64,000 nucleotides of DNA from Phycicoccus sp. Root101 (lineage in GTDB: Bacteria > Actinomycetota > Actinomycetes > Actinomycetales > Dermatophilaceae). The position numbers and the translations under genes were made by a program. Location: positions 310,001-374,000 of the forward strand of contig NZ_LMCM01000008.1 of the NCBI RefSeq assembly GCF_001426245.1, in the 5' to 3' direction. The notes beneath the pieces are model-generated. The model was given only the letters and a program-made list of their open reading frames with translations, was not told where the DNA came from and did no database searches. Shown one piece after another: positions 42,001 to 50,976 of the stretch (the stretch's first letter is position 1; the number at the start of each line of letters is the position of its first letter).

Positions 42001-42006
42001 CAGGAT
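42001..42006 (+). promoter_or_regulatory. Candidate -10 (CAGGAT) of rsmI
   Basis: CAGGAT, seven bases, GTG 42014. The first base departs from TANNNT, so weaker than the others; the same CAGGAT form precedes the CPBP gene. Confidence 0.4.
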
Positions 42007-42013
42007 GACACCC

Positions 42014-42856
42014 GTGACACCAGAGCCGAAGGCAGGAGTCCTCGTCCTCGCGGCGACCCCCATCGGCGACCCCCGTGACGCCGCACCGCGGCTCGCGCAG
42101 GAGATCACCGGCGCCGACGTCGTCGCGGCGGAGGACACCCGCCGGCTGCGCCGGTTGTGCAACGACCTCGGGGTGACGCCCGGGGGGTCGGTGCTCAGCT
42201 ACCACGAGCACAACGAGGCGGCCCGGACCCCCGAGCTCGTCGAGCGGCTGCGCGCCGGCGAGCGCGTGGTCGTCGTGACCGACGCCGGTATGCCGTCCGT
42301 GTCGGACCCCGGGTACCGCCTGGTCGACGCGGCCGTGGCTGCCGGCGTCCGGGTCACCTGCGTGCCGGGGCCCAGTGCCGTGCTCATGGCGCTCGCGGTC
42401 TCCGGTCTGCCGGTCGACCGGTTCTGCTTCGAGGGCTTCCTCCCGCGCAAGGGTGGCGAGCGGGCACGCACCCTCGCTGCGCTGTCCGACGAGCGTCGCA
42501 CCATGGTGTTCTTCGAGGCGCCGCACCGCATCGAGGTGAGCCTGCGGGCGATGGCCGAGGCCTGGGGGCCGGACCGTCGTGCGGCCGTGTGCCGCGAGCT
42601 GACCAAGACCTACGAGGAGGTCCGCCGCGGTGGCCTCGGTGAGCTCGCCGACTGGGCCGCCGACGGCGTGCGCGGCGAGATCACGGTCGTCGTGGCCGGG
42701 GCGACGCCCACGGTGACGTCCGTCGAGGAGGCGCTGCCCGCCATACGGGAGCGGGTCACGGCCGGGGAGCGGCTCAAGGACGTGTGTGCCGACGTCGCGG
42801 TGACCACGGGGCTGTCGAAGAAGTCGTTGTACGACGGGTACCTGGCGCAGCGGTGA
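42014..42856 (+). CDS. rsmI: 16S rRNA (cytidine1402-2'-O)-methyltransferase RsmI
   Basis: 280 residues. Tetrapyrrole-methylase fold: VLVLAATPIGDPRDAAPRLAQEI, AAEDTRRLRRLCNDLGV, SYHEHNEAARTPELVERL, VVVTDAGMPSVSDPGYRLVDAAV, PGPSAVLMALAVSGLP, FEGFLPRKGGER and FFEAPHRIEVSLRAMAEAWG. It methylates the 2'-OH of C1402 in the decoding centre. GTG 42014 is chosen from candidate -10 spacing; ATG 42005 is in frame and would add three residues. Confidence 0.95.
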   Translation: MTPEPKAGVLVLAATPIGDPRDAAPRLAQEITGADVVAAEDTRRLRRLCNDLGVTPGGSVLSYHEHNEAARTPELVERLRAGERVVVVTDAGMPSVSDPGYRLVDAAVAAGVRVTCVPGPSAVLMALAVSGLPVDRFCFEGFLPRKGGERARTLAALSDERRTMVFFEAPHRIEVSLRAMAEAWGPDRRAAVCRELTKTYEEVRRGGLGELADWAADGVRGEITVVVAGATPTVTSVEEALPAIRERVTAGERLKDVCADVAVTTGLSKKSLYDGYLAQR

Positions 42857-42880
42857 GCGGGTCCCGGGCCGGCGCCCGGG

Positions 42881-43651
42881 TCAGGTGAGGAACGACAGGT
42901 GGTCCTTGAGCAGCGCGTAGCCGACGAAGGCGACGACGTCGAGGATCGTGTGGCACACGACGAGCGGGCCGACCCGCTTGGTGCGGGTGTAGACCCAGCC
43001 GAAGAACAGGCCCATGGCGATGTTGCCGATGAAGCCGCCGAAGCCCTGGTAGAGGTGGTACGAGCCGCGGATCAGGGCCGACGTCACGACCACTGCGGGC
43101 AGCGACCAGCCGGCCTGGCGCCACCGGGTGAAGAGGTAGCCGACCATGATGACCTCCTCGAGGACGGCGTTCTGCACCGCCGCGAGGACGAGGACGGGCA
43201 CGGTCCACCAGTGGTCGGAGAGGTTGGCCGCGGCGATGGTGGTGTTGAACCCGGCGGCCTTCGCCGCGGCGTACAGCGCCAGTCCCGGCAGTCCCACGGC
43301 GGCTGCCAGCAGCAGTCCCCGGACGAGGTCCCGGCCGGGCTGGCGCAGGTCGGCCCCGATGGCGTGGGTGGCGTCGGGGCGGTCGCGCCGCAGCAGGTGC
43401 ACGGCGAGGGCGACCGGGACGAGGGCGATGGCGATGCCGACGAGCTGGTAGGCCAGGTCGAGCCAGGGTCGGTCGGGCGTCACCGACGAGTTCATCGCGG
43501 TGGTCTGCTGGTTGAGCGCGCGCTGCTGCGTGAGCTTGTTGATGATCGACAGGAGCGACCAGATCGCCGACGCCCCCAGGCTGACGCCGAGGACGAGGAC
43601 CGTCTCGGTGACCAGCGAGCGACGCGACAGCGGGGTGGTGGCGACGGTCAT
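42881..43651 (-). CDS. CPBP-family intramembrane glutamic protease
   Basis: 256 residues, about seven membrane helices. Catalytic motifs: motif 1 QNAVLEEVIMVGYLF (EE), motif 2 IRGSYHLYQGFGGFIGNIAMGLFFGWVYTRT (His), motif 3 PLVVCHTILDVVAF (His). The Arg of the usual EExxxR is replaced by Gly, so CAAX-type protease activity is not guaranteed. Role in the family ranges from protein maturation to bacteriocin immunity. ATG 43651 is six bases after CAGGAT. Confidence 0.85.
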   Translation of the reverse strand: MTVATTPLSRRSLVTETVLVLGVSLGASAIWSLLSIINKLTQQRALNQQTTAMNSSVTPDRPWLDLAYQLVGIAIALVPVALAVHLLRRDRPDATHAIGADLRQPGRDLVRGLLLAAAVGLPGLALYAAAKAAGFNTTIAAANLSDHWWTVPVLVLAAVQNAVLEEVIMVGYLFTRWRQAGWSLPAVVVTSALIRGSYHLYQGFGGFIGNIAMGLFFGWVYTRTKRVGPLVVCHTILDVVAFVGYALLKDHLSFLT

Positions 43652-43657
43652 GCGCCC

Positions 43658-43663
43658 ATCCTG
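43658..43663 (-). promoter_or_regulatory. Candidate -10 (CAGGAT) of the CPBP gene
   Basis: Minus-strand CAGGAT, six bases, then ATG 43651. It lies near the 3' end of the DUF4126 gene, so the two may also be cotranscribed. Confidence 0.4.
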
Positions 43664-43682
43664 TCCGCGAACCCTGAGAGCG

Positions 43683-44282
43683 TCATGCAAGCGCTGAGCG
43701 GCTGTCGCGTCGGCGCCGTCGTCGCCGGGCGACGCGCCACAGCCACACGAGCAGCGCAGCGAGGGCGACGAGCAGGACGATCACCAGGACGGGCAGGAAG
43801 ACCGCGACCAGGCTCATCCCGATGGAGGCGCCGTCCTCGACGGTCGAGGCGACCGGGGCGCCGAAGCCGAGGGTTCCGGCGTTGATCGCCGGCCGCGCCA
43901 CGGTCTTGCCGGTGTGGACCAGGCCGGACACCACCACCCCCAGGGCGATCCCGACCCACGGGTGGTCGGTCATCCAGGTGGAGCGGTCGATCTGGTCCGC
44001 CGCGGACGTGGCCGCGAAGACCAGGCCACCCATGCTCGGACGGATGAAGGTCTGCACGGCGTCGTTGACGGTGTCGACGGCGGGGATCTTGTCGAGCACG
44101 ACCTCGGTGAGCAGCAGCAGTGCGCCGATCCCGATGGCCCACCAGGACTCGATCCAGGCGTAGGACTGGGGGAGCGTGAGGACGTCGGTGAAGCGTGCGA
44201 CGAGCGCGACGAGCAGGAACGGGATGTAGGCGTTCAGGCCCGCCGCGGCGGACAGGCCCATGCCGGTGAGGGCGGCGATCAT
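43683..44282 (-). CDS. DUF4126 membrane protein
   Basis: 199 residues, about five membrane helices. The N terminus LTGMGLSAAAGLNAYIPFLLVALVARF and DKIPAVDTVNDAVQTFIRPSMGGLVFAA are typical of DUF4126. Ends in a run of Arg (WRVARRRRRRRDSR). Function unknown. ATG 44282 follows a full AGGAGGTGA ribosome site, implying high translation. Confidence 0.78.
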   Translation of the reverse strand: MIAALTGMGLSAAAGLNAYIPFLLVALVARFTDVLTLPQSYAWIESWWAIGIGALLLLTEVVLDKIPAVDTVNDAVQTFIRPSMGGLVFAATSAADQIDRSTWMTDHPWVGIALGVVVSGLVHTGKTVARPAINAGTLGFGAPVASTVEDGASIGMSLVAVFLPVLVIVLLVALAALLVWLWRVARRRRRRRDSRSALA

Positions 44283-44298
44283 CGGTCACCTCCTAGGG

Positions 44299-44337
44299 CG
44301 AAGGGCCCGGCAGCCGTGGTGGCTGCCGGGCCCTTCG
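44299..44337 (-). terminator. Strong hairpin terminator of the cell-wall-binding gene
   Basis: A perfect 17-bp stem (CGAAGGGCCCGGCAGCC at 44299-44315 with 44321-44337) and 5-base loop, 40 bases downstream of the minus-strand cell-wall-binding gene stop. Confidence 0.75.
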
Positions 44338-44376
44338 GGTGGATCACGGTCGTGCGGGTGGTGCTGTGGAGCTGGG

Positions 44377-45534
44377 TCAGCAGGGCTTCCCGTTGAGCGC
44401 GTCGTTGGACACGATCGCCGTGCCGCCGATGGCGCGGATGAGCCTCGGCTCCAGCTCGTTGACCGCCTTGAACGTCTCGGCCGGGACGCACTTCTGCTGG
44501 ACCAGCAGCAGCGGGGCGCCGATGACGGCCGAGGAGGTGGAGGCGGACAGGGCGTCCGGGAACGTGCTGCCGTTGGCCAGCATGACCGCGCCGCCGGTGG
44601 GCAGGCCCAGGTTGTGCGCCGTCAGCGCCGCGGTGCCGTAGCGGTTGGCTCCACCGAGGCGGGTGATCTTCACGTTGGGCAGGACCATGCGGATCTTGGA
44701 GGCGACCGCGCCGGAGACGGCGCCGGTCCCGCCCAGGATGCGGACCTCGGTGGGGTTGGTGTCCTCGAGGGCGAACTGCGTCACGTCCGGAAGGCTCGCG
44801 GGGTCGGTCAGCATGAGCGGCGCACCGGCGATGGACCCGGCGGCGCCACCTGCGAGGGCGTCGGCGAAGGTCTTGCCGCTGGAGAGGTAGACGACCGACG
44901 GCGGGGTGGGCTCGGCGTCGGGGTTGGCCTCGTCGAACTGCCACGTGAAGTACGACGCGAAGGCCGCCGTCTCGTAGCGGTTGTCGCCGTACAGGCGGTC
45001 GACGAAGGGGACGACCTTGGCGAGCTGGTCCTCGATGCCGCTGCTGACCGCACCGGTGCCACCCATGATGACGATGGACTCGACGCCGAGGCGCTTGATC
45101 TCGGCGATGGTGCCGGCCGGGACGGTGCCGTTCGGCGGGACGAGGAGGAGGGGGCCACCGATGCCTGCCGCGGCAGGGCCGCCGGCGAGGGCGTCGGGGA
45201 ACTGCATCCCGGAGGCGACGACCAGCGTGCCACCCGCGAGCTGCTTGTCGTCGTAGCTGGTCTTGGAGACCGCGACCGACGTGGCGTAACGGTCGGCACC
45301 GGCCAGACGACCCGTGGTGGGCTCTCCCGCGGCGTTCGGGGCCACCTTCTTGGCGGTGGCGCGGTGGTCGGAGCGCTGGTGCAGCAGCTTCGCCAGCGCC
45401 TTGGCCTGGGAGGCCGACTGGACGGTCTGGGGGGCGGGCTTGGTCACCGGTGACGCGGTGGCGGCGCCAGCTCCGAGCGGGACGGCGATCACTGCAGCGA
45501 TGAGGGCTGCAGCCTTGGGCAGACGGTTGGCCAT
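44377..45534 (-). CDS. Secreted cell-wall-binding-repeat (CWB2) protein
   Basis: 385 residues. Sec signal peptide (MANRLPKAAALIAAVIAVPLGAGAATA|SP), a linker, then three CWB2 repeats, each starting R-L-x-G-x-x-R-Y-x-T: GRLAGADRYATSVAVSK, DRLYGDNRYETAAFASY, TRLGGANRYGTAALTAH, with the matching GGTGAVS/VASGMQFPDALAGG segments. CWB2 repeats anchor proteins to anionic wall polymers. No catalytic domain is attached, so this is a binding-only surface protein. Two Cys near the C terminus (QQKCVPAE, GKPC) may pair. Confidence 0.9.
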   Translation of the reverse strand: MANRLPKAAALIAAVIAVPLGAGAATASPVTKPAPQTVQSASQAKALAKLLHQRSDHRATAKKVAPNAAGEPTTGRLAGADRYATSVAVSKTSYDDKQLAGGTLVVASGMQFPDALAGGPAAAGIGGPLLLVPPNGTVPAGTIAEIKRLGVESIVIMGGTGAVSSGIEDQLAKVVPFVDRLYGDNRYETAAFASYFTWQFDEANPDAEPTPPSVVYLSSGKTFADALAGGAAGSIAGAPLMLTDPASLPDVTQFALEDTNPTEVRILGGTGAVSGAVASKIRMVLPNVKITRLGGANRYGTAALTAHNLGLPTGGAVMLANGSTFPDALSASTSSAVIGAPLLLVQQKCVPAETFKAVNELEPRLIRAIGGTAIVSNDALNGKPC

Positions 45535-45753
45535 GTCTCTTCTCTCTGGAAAGGCGGCATCTCCCCGCCGCACGCGCTCACAGTAGGTCCTCACCCGCGT
45601 CGAAGTAAGGCATAACCGGCAAAATTTGTGCCTCCCCACGGAACCGACACGTCCGGCCGGTTCAGCAGGAGGTATGACGCGCGCGGTGGCGCGCGGGCGC
45701 CATACCGGTGCGGGGGTGCCCGGAGCGGCCGGAAGTCGCTTGCCCGCGCCCCC
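45535..45753. promoter_or_regulatory. Intergenic promoter region with AT-rich patch and GGTATG/CATACC hairpin
   Basis: Between the divergent wall protein and metG. An AT-rich stretch at about 45607-45632 (GGCATAACCGGCAAAATTTG) is probably the wall-gene promoter zone. GGTATG (45671-45676) and CATACC (45701-45706) bracket CGCGCGC/GCGCGCG, a potential hairpin. No coding potential seen. Confidence 0.45.
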
Positions 45754-45759
45754 TAGGAT
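45754..45759 (+). promoter_or_regulatory. -10 (TAGGAT) driving a leaderless upstream peptide and metG
   Basis: TAGGAT, six bases, then GTG 45766, which starts a 28-codon frame ending on metG's ATG. Confidence 0.55.
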
Positions 45760-45765
45760 CGGTGC

Positions 45766-45852
45766 GTGAGCACCGCAACCGTCGTCCCATGCTCCCGAGC
45801 CCTGCCGGCACCGCACGTGCGCTGCCCGGGCACCGAGGCCGTCGCCGCATGA
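45766..45852 (+). CDS. Leaderless 28-residue upstream peptide coupled to metG
   Basis: A GTG at leaderless distance from TAGGAT opens a frame encoding 28 residues (starting [14 protein letters not shown], two Cys) whose TGA overlaps the metG ATG as ATGA. Translation of this peptide would feed ribosomes directly to metG. Codon third positions are less GC-biased than in neighbours, so the peptide may matter less than its act of translation. Confidence 0.45.
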   Translation: MSTATVVPCSRALPAPHVRCPGTEAVAA

Positions 45853-47651
45853 AGGTCCTGTCCGCCGTCGCCTGGCCCTACGCCAACGGGCCGCGCCACC
45901 TCGGCCACGTCGCCGGGTTCGCCGTGCCGTCCGACGTGTTCAGCCGCTACATGCGGATGGCCGGCAACGACGTCCTCATGGTCAGCGGCTCCGACGAGCA
46001 CGGCACCCCGATCCTCGTGCTGGCCGACCAGGAGGGTGTGACCGCCCGCGAGCTGGTCGACCGCAACCACGCGATCATCGCGCACGAGCTCGCCGACCTC
46101 GGGTGCTCCTACGACCTCTACACGCGCACCACGACGGCCAACCACTACTCCGTGGCGCAGGAGCTGTTCACGCAGGTCTGGAAGAACGGCTACATGGTCG
46201 AGCAGACCACCCGTGGCGCCATCTCCCCGTCGACGGGCCGGACGCTGCCCGACCGCTACATCGAGGGCACCTGCCCGATCTGCTCGTACCCCGAGGCCCG
46301 CGGCGACCAGTGCGACAACTGCGGCAACCAGCTCGACCCGACCGAGCTGATCAACCCGCGGTCCAAGGTCAACGGCGAGACCCCGGAGTTCATCGAGACG
46401 CAGCACTTCTTCCTCGACCTGCCGGCGCTCGCGGACGCCCTGCGCGAGTGGCTCGAGGGTCGCGAGGCGTCGGGTACGTGGCGTCCCAACGTCATCAAGT
46501 TCAGCCTCAACATCCTCGACGACATCCGCCCGCGGGCCATGACCCGCGACATCGACTGGGGCATCCCGGTGCCGCTCGAGGGCTGGGTCGACCAGCCGAC
46601 CAAGCGTCTCTACGTGTGGTTCGACGCCGTCATCGGCTACCTGTCGGCCTCGGTCGAGTGGGCCCGCCGGCTCGGTGAGCCCGAGCGCTGGCGCGAGTGG
46701 TGGAACGACCCGGAGGCCGTGTCCTACTACTTCATGGGCAAGGACAACATCACCTTCCACTCCCAGATCTGGCCGGCCGAGCTCCTCGGGTATGCCGGTC
46801 TGGGCAGCAAGGGGGGAGAGCCGGGGGCGTTCGGGACGCTCAACCTGCCGACCGAGGTCGTCTCGAGCGAGTACCTCACGATGGAGGGCAAGCAGTTCTC
46901 GACGTCCCGCGGGTACGTCATCCACATCCGCGACGTGCTCGAGCGCTACGGCCCCGATGCGATCCGCTACTTCATCTGTGCGGCCGGACCGGAGAACCAG
47001 GACTCCAACTTCACCTGGGCCGAGTTCGTCCAGCGCAACAACTCCGAGCTCGTCGCCGGCTGGGGCAACCTGGTCAACCGCACGGCGGCCATGGTCGCGA
47101 AGAACTTCGGCGAGATCCCGCAGCCCGGTCCGCTCGAGCCGGTCGACGAGGCCGTCCGGGCCAAGGTGCTCGCGGCGTTCGGGACGGTCGGCGACCTGCT
47201 CGCGCGCCAGCGGATCAAGTCCGCCGTCGCGGAGGCGATGCGCACCGTGGGCGAGGTCAACAAGTACGTCACCGACACCGAGCCGTTCAAGCTCAAGGGC
47301 GAGGACCAGCAGGTCCGTCTGGCGACCGTGCTGCACACCCTCGTCCAGTGCGTCAGCGACCTCAACACGGTGCTCAGCCCGTTCCTGCCGCACTCCTCGA
47401 ATGCCGTGCACCTGGCCATCGGTGGCGAGGGCGGGTTCATGCCGATGCCGGCCGTGCAGGACGTCCCCGGCCTGGACGCCGGCGACGAGGGCCGCAGCTA
47501 CCCGATCATCACCGGCGAGTACACCTCGACACCACGCTGGGAGTCCCGTCCGGTGCGTGTCGGGGCGAGTGTGACCAAGCCCACACCCATCTTCACCAAG
47601 CTGGACGAGGCGGTCGTCGAGGAAGAGCTCGCCCGGCTCGAGCAGAGCTGA
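45849..47651 (+). CDS. metG: Methionyl-tRNA synthetase
   Basis: 600 residues. HIGH-type motif in [15 protein letters not shown], zinc site [23 protein letters not shown]-equivalent in [14 protein letters not shown], and the anticodon-binding domain ([36 protein letters not shown]). Charges tRNA-Met with methionine; essential. ATG 45849 gives the family N terminus ([14 protein letters not shown]); in-frame ATG 45789 is upstream but its product lacks similarity. The leader contains a short coupled peptide. Confidence 0.96.
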   Translation: MKVLSAVAWPYANGPRHLGHVAGFAVPSDVFSRYMRMAGNDVLMVSGSDEHGTPILVLADQEGVTARELVDRNHAIIAHELADLGCSYDLYTRTTTANHYSVAQELFTQVWKNGYMVEQTTRGAISPSTGRTLPDRYIEGTCPICSYPEARGDQCDNCGNQLDPTELINPRSKVNGETPEFIETQHFFLDLPALADALREWLEGREASGTWRPNVIKFSLNILDDIRPRAMTRDIDWGIPVPLEGWVDQPTKRLYVWFDAVIGYLSASVEWARRLGEPERWREWWNDPEAVSYYFMGKDNITFHSQIWPAELLGYAGLGSKGGEPGAFGTLNLPTEVVSSEYLTMEGKQFSTSRGYVIHIRDVLERYGPDAIRYFICAAGPENQDSNFTWAEFVQRNNSELVAGWGNLVNRTAAMVAKNFGEIPQPGPLEPVDEAVRAKVLAAFGTVGDLLARQRIKSAVAEAMRTVGEVNKYVTDTEPFKLKGEDQQVRLATVLHTLVQCVSDLNTVLSPFLPHSSNAVHLAIGGEGGFMPMPAVQDVPGLDAGDEGRSYPIITGEYTSTPRWESRPVRVGASVTKPTPIFTKLDEAVVEEELARLEQS

Positions 47652-47665
47652 CCGGACGGCCCCGG

Positions 47666-48538
47666 ATGGCGGACCCCACGAGCAGCGACGCGCCCGCGCG
47701 CACCGGCCACGGCCGGGTGCCCACCGCGCCCGACCCGTTGCCCATCCCGGTCGTCGACAACCACACCCACCTCGACATCGCGCGCGAGGGGGAGGACGCC
47801 CCCGACGTCGCTGCCGCGGTGGCGCTCGCGGCCTCGGTCGGGGTCGACCGGATGGTCCAGATCGGGTGCGACCTGCCCGGCGCCAGGTTCACCGTCGAGG
47901 TCGTCGACCGGCACCGCGCGATGCTCGGCGGGGTGGCCCTGCACCCCAACGAGGTGCCCCGCCTCGCCGAGCAGGGCGACCTGCCCTCCGCCCGTGCGGA
48001 GATCGAGGCGCTGGCCGCCCACCCCCGGGTCCGGGTCATCGGGGAGACGGGGCTGGACTACTACCGCACCGGTCCCGAAGGGGTTGGGGTGCAACAGGAT
48101 TCGTTCCGGTGGCACATCGACCTCGCCAAGCGCACGGGCAAGGCGCTCCAGATCCACGACCGTGATGCCCACGACGACGTCCTGCGGATCCTCGCCGAGG
48201 AGGGGGCACCTGAGAAGACGGTGCTCCACTGCTTCTCCGGAGACATGGGTATGGCGCGTGAGTGCGTCGAGCGCGGCTACTACCTGTCCTTCGCCGGGAC
48301 GGTCACGTTCAAGAACGCCAAGGGCCTGCGGGACGCCCTGGCTGTCACCCCGTTGGACCGCCTGCTCGTCGAGACCGACGCCCCGTACCTGACGCCGGTG
48401 CCGTGGCGGGGGGCGACGAACTCGCCCTTCCTCGTCCCCCTCACGGTCCGGGCCATGGCAGGGGTCCTGGGCGTCGCCGTGCCGACTCTCTGCCAGGCCC
48501 TGAGTGCCACGTCGGAGGACGTCTACGGCCCCTGGTGA
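47666..48538 (+). CDS. tatD: TatD-family metal-dependent deoxyribonuclease
   Basis: 290 residues. Metal ligands in order: VVDNHTHLDIA (His-x-His), RVIGETGLDYYR (Glu), ALQIHDRDAHDD (His), VLHCFSGDMGMA (His), VETDAPYLTP (Asp). TatD enzymes are 3'-5' exonucleases linked to DNA quality control. It follows metG by 14 bases and is likely cotranscribed, the usual metG-tatD order. Confidence 0.93.
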   Translation: MADPTSSDAPARTGHGRVPTAPDPLPIPVVDNHTHLDIAREGEDAPDVAAAVALAASVGVDRMVQIGCDLPGARFTVEVVDRHRAMLGGVALHPNEVPRLAEQGDLPSARAEIEALAAHPRVRVIGETGLDYYRTGPEGVGVQQDSFRWHIDLAKRTGKALQIHDRDAHDDVLRILAEEGAPEKTVLHCFSGDMGMARECVERGYYLSFAGTVTFKNAKGLRDALAVTPLDRLLVETDAPYLTPVPWRGATNSPFLVPLTVRAMAGVLGVAVPTLCQALSATSEDVYGPW

Positions 48539-48822
48539 GGTGGCGTCGGGCGCGTGGGCGCACATGGTGCTCCTGTGACGGGAGTCCCGCATGTCCTTGG
48601 TGAAAGCAAGACGGTTCCGTTATCAAAAGTTGACCTACGGGAGATCGGCGGTCATGGTTGATGACTGTTGGCCGGGGTCGGACCTTGGGTGACGCGAGCG
48701 GGGGTGCTCAATCCGTCGGGGAACCGGCGGCCCGGAGCGCCCCTCTTTCTTTGCCGGTGGAACCCTTGCCGGCGGGACGCGGCACCCCACCGATGCCCGG
48801 GGAGATCGACCACTGGAGCATT
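48539..48822 (+). promoter_or_regulatory. Long leader of the resuscitation-promoting factor gene, possible riboswitch
   Basis: TTGACC (48630-48635) is the best -35 in the region. About 170 bases of GC-rich, self-complementary leader follow, including GACGCGAGCGGGGG and CGTCGGGGAACCGGCGG. Actinobacterial rpf genes are often preceded by ydaO-type c-di-AMP riboswitches, and these blocks are loosely similar; the match is not strong enough to call without a covariance model. Confidence 0.35.
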
Positions 48823-49959
48823 GTGATCACCCGTCCCGTTCGGCGTATCGCCCAAGCCGCGGTGGTGACGTCCCTCGTCGCCGGAGCCGTTGGCGTCTCG
48901 CACCTCGACAAGTCCGTGACCGTCTCGGTCGACGGCAAGCCCTCCACCGTCCACGCCTTCGGCGGCACGGTGGGTGACGTCCTCGCGAAGCAGGACATCA
49001 CCCTCAAGGAGCACGACGTGGTCGTGCCGGCCCCCGACACCAAGGTGTCCGACGGGCAGAAGATCGTCGTCCGTTACGGACGCAAGCTCACCGTGACCGT
49101 CGACGGCGCCACGCGTGACTACTGGACCACCGCGACCACGGTCGACGGTGCCCTGCAGGAGCTCGGCATCCGCGCCGACTCCGCCAAGCTCTCCGCGTCA
49201 CGTTCGATGAGCCTGGGCCGCGAGGGCCTGGCGCTCTCCGTGACCACCCCCAAGGACGTCCTCGTCCGCGTGGACGGCAAGAACCGCTCCGAGACCACGA
49301 CGGGCACCACGGTCGGTGCCGCGCTCAAGGAGCTCGGCGTGACCATGGACGCCGACGACCGCGTGGCTCCCGGCCCCGCGCGTGCGGTGACCAAGGGCAT
49401 GAAGATCTCGGTCCTGCGCGTCTCCGCCACCCAGGCCAAGACCACCGAGTCGATCGCCGCCCCGGTCTCGCAGAAGAACGACAGCGGCCTGTTCAAGGGC
49501 CAGAGCAAGGTCCTCAAGGCCGGCTCCGAGGGTGCCCGCGTCACCACCTGGCGCGTCACCAAGGTCGACGGCAAGGTCGAGAGCCGCAAGAAGCTCTCCT
49601 CCGTCGTCACCCAGAAGCCGGTGACCAGGATCGTCGCCGTCGGCACCAAGTCGCGTCCGGCGGCCACCACCAGCAGCCGTCCCAGCGCGGGCAACACCTC
49701 CGGCGCCGGGATCAACCTCTCGAACGCCGCGATGTGGGACCGCATCGCCCAGTGCGAGTCGACCGGCAACTGGTCGATCAACACCGGCAACGGCTACTAC
49801 GGTGGCCTGCAGTTCGACATCTCGTCGTGGATGGCCAACGGTGGCGGGGACTTCGCGTCGCGCCCTGACCTGGCCTCCCGGGCCGAGCAGATCACGGTGG
49901 CGAACCGCTACTACGCCAAGGCGGGCCTGAGCCCGTGGGGATGCGCCCACGCGGCCTGA
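48823..49959 (+). CDS. rpfB: RpfB-type resuscitation-promoting factor
   Basis: 378 residues. N-terminal membrane helix ([17 protein letters not shown]), three DUF348 repeats (SVTVSVDGK..., KLTVTVDGA..., DVLVRVDGK...), a G5 domain (about 225-300) and a C-terminal Rpf transglycosylase domain, [14 protein letters not shown]...[10 protein letters not shown], with the catalytic Glu in QCESTGNW. Cleaves peptidoglycan to wake dormant cells. GTG 48823 follows GGAG; ATG 48793 is an in-frame alternative. Neighbouring rsmA and ispE give the conserved rpf-ksgA-ispE order, interrupted here by a two-component system. Confidence 0.92.
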   Translation: MITRPVRRIAQAAVVTSLVAGAVGVSHLDKSVTVSVDGKPSTVHAFGGTVGDVLAKQDITLKEHDVVVPAPDTKVSDGQKIVVRYGRKLTVTVDGATRDYWTTATTVDGALQELGIRADSAKLSASRSMSLGREGLALSVTTPKDVLVRVDGKNRSETTTGTTVGAALKELGVTMDADDRVAPGPARAVTKGMKISVLRVSATQAKTTESIAAPVSQKNDSGLFKGQSKVLKAGSEGARVTTWRVTKVDGKVESRKKLSSVVTQKPVTRIVAVGTKSRPAATTSSRPSAGNTSGAGINLSNAAMWDRIAQCESTGNWSINTGNGYYGGLQFDISSWMANGGGDFASRPDLASRAEQITVANRYYAKAGLSPWGCAHAA

Positions 49960-49988
49960 TCGCCGTGCCGACGTCCTGACACGTCACC

Positions 49989-50023
49989 GACGGCGCCCTC
50001 GACCCCACCGGGTCGGGGGCGTC
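49989..50023 (+). terminator. Hairpin after rpf
   Basis: An imperfect stem between 49989 and 50023 (CCTCGACCC/GGGTCGGGG core) 30 bases after the stop. Confidence 0.5.
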
Positions 50024-50077
50024 CTCGTGTGTCCCGCCGGGTGTCCCTGGGTGTGAGGGGAGCGCGCCCACCTCCCC

Positions 50078-50083
50078 TAGAGT
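50078..50083 (+). promoter_or_regulatory. Leaderless-type -10 (TAGAGT) of rsmA
   Basis: TAGAGT, seven bases, then ATG 50091. Confidence 0.6.
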
Positions 50084-50090
50084 TCTCGGC

Positions 50091-50957
50091 ATGGCGGAGC
50101 AGACCAGCGGATTCCTCGGGGCCGCCCAGATCCGCGAGATCGCCGCCGGGCTCGGGATGCGTCCCACCAAGCAGTGGGGCCAGAACTTCGTCGTCGATGC
50201 CAACACGGTCAAGCGCATCGTGCGGCTGGCCGGTGTGGGTCAGGACGACGTCGTGGTCGAGGTCGGACCCGGTCTGGGCTCGCTCACCCTGGCCCTCCTG
50301 CCCGAGGTGGGTCACGTCACGGCCGTCGAGGTGGACCCGACCCTCGCGGAGGCGCTGCCGGGCACGGTGAGCCGGCTCGCGCCGGCATACGCCGACCGGC
50401 TCACGCTCGTCCACGCGGACGCGATGCAGGTCCGCGAGCTGCCCGACCCGCAGCCCACCGCCCTCGTCGCGAACCTGCCGTACAACGTCTCCGTGCCCGT
50501 GGTGCTCAACTTCCTCGAGACGTTCCCGACGCTCGAGCGGGTGCTCGTCATGGTCCAGCTCGAGGTCGCCGAACGCCTCGCCGCGTCGCCGGGGTCCAAG
50601 GCCTACGGCGTGCCGAGCGTCAAAGCCGCCTGGTATGCCGCGGTGCGGCTCGCAGGGACGGTGCCACGCAGCGTGTTCTGGCCGGTGCCGAACGTCGAGT
50701 CGGGCCTGGTGCTGCTGGAACGGCGACCGGCGCCGACGACCGCCGCCAGCCGCCGCGACACCTTCACCTGCATCGACGCGGCGTTCGCCCAGCGGCGCAA
50801 GACGTTGCGCGCCGCGCTGAGCGGGTGGGCGGGTTCGGCCCCCCGTGCCGAGGAGTGCCTGCGCGCCGCCGGGGTCGACCCCCGCACGCGGGGGGAGCAG
50901 CTGGGCATCGCGGAGTTCGCCGCGATCGCCGCGGCCCGCGCCGCGCTCGGCGACTGA
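50091..50957 (+). CDS. rsmA: 16S rRNA (A1518/A1519-N6)-dimethyltransferase
   Basis: 288 residues. SAM-binding [17 protein letters not shown], acidic loop [15 protein letters not shown], catalytic [16 protein letters not shown] and the C-terminal rRNA-binding part ([14 protein letters not shown]). Also known as KsgA; dimethylates two adenines in helix 45 as a late 30S maturation check. N terminus has the typical [23 protein letters not shown]. Confidence 0.95.
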   Translation: MAEQTSGFLGAAQIREIAAGLGMRPTKQWGQNFVVDANTVKRIVRLAGVGQDDVVVEVGPGLGSLTLALLPEVGHVTAVEVDPTLAEALPGTVSRLAPAYADRLTLVHADAMQVRELPDPQPTALVANLPYNVSVPVVLNFLETFPTLERVLVMVQLEVAERLAASPGSKAYGVPSVKAAWYAAVRLAGTVPRSVFWPVPNVESGLVLLERRPAPTTAASRRDTFTCIDAAFAQRRKTLRAALSGWAGSAPRAEECLRAAGVDPRTRGEQLGIAEFAAIAAARAALGD

Positions 50958-50976
50958 CGGGCCGCGGCCACCGGTC

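Noticed and set aside
45766-45852. T-box riboswitch before metG
   Set aside because: The leader is under 90 bases and has no T-box sequence or specifier stem-loop.
45753-47411. Minus-strand 550-codon frame opposite metG
   Set aside because: Shadow of metG; all MetRS motifs are on the plus strand.
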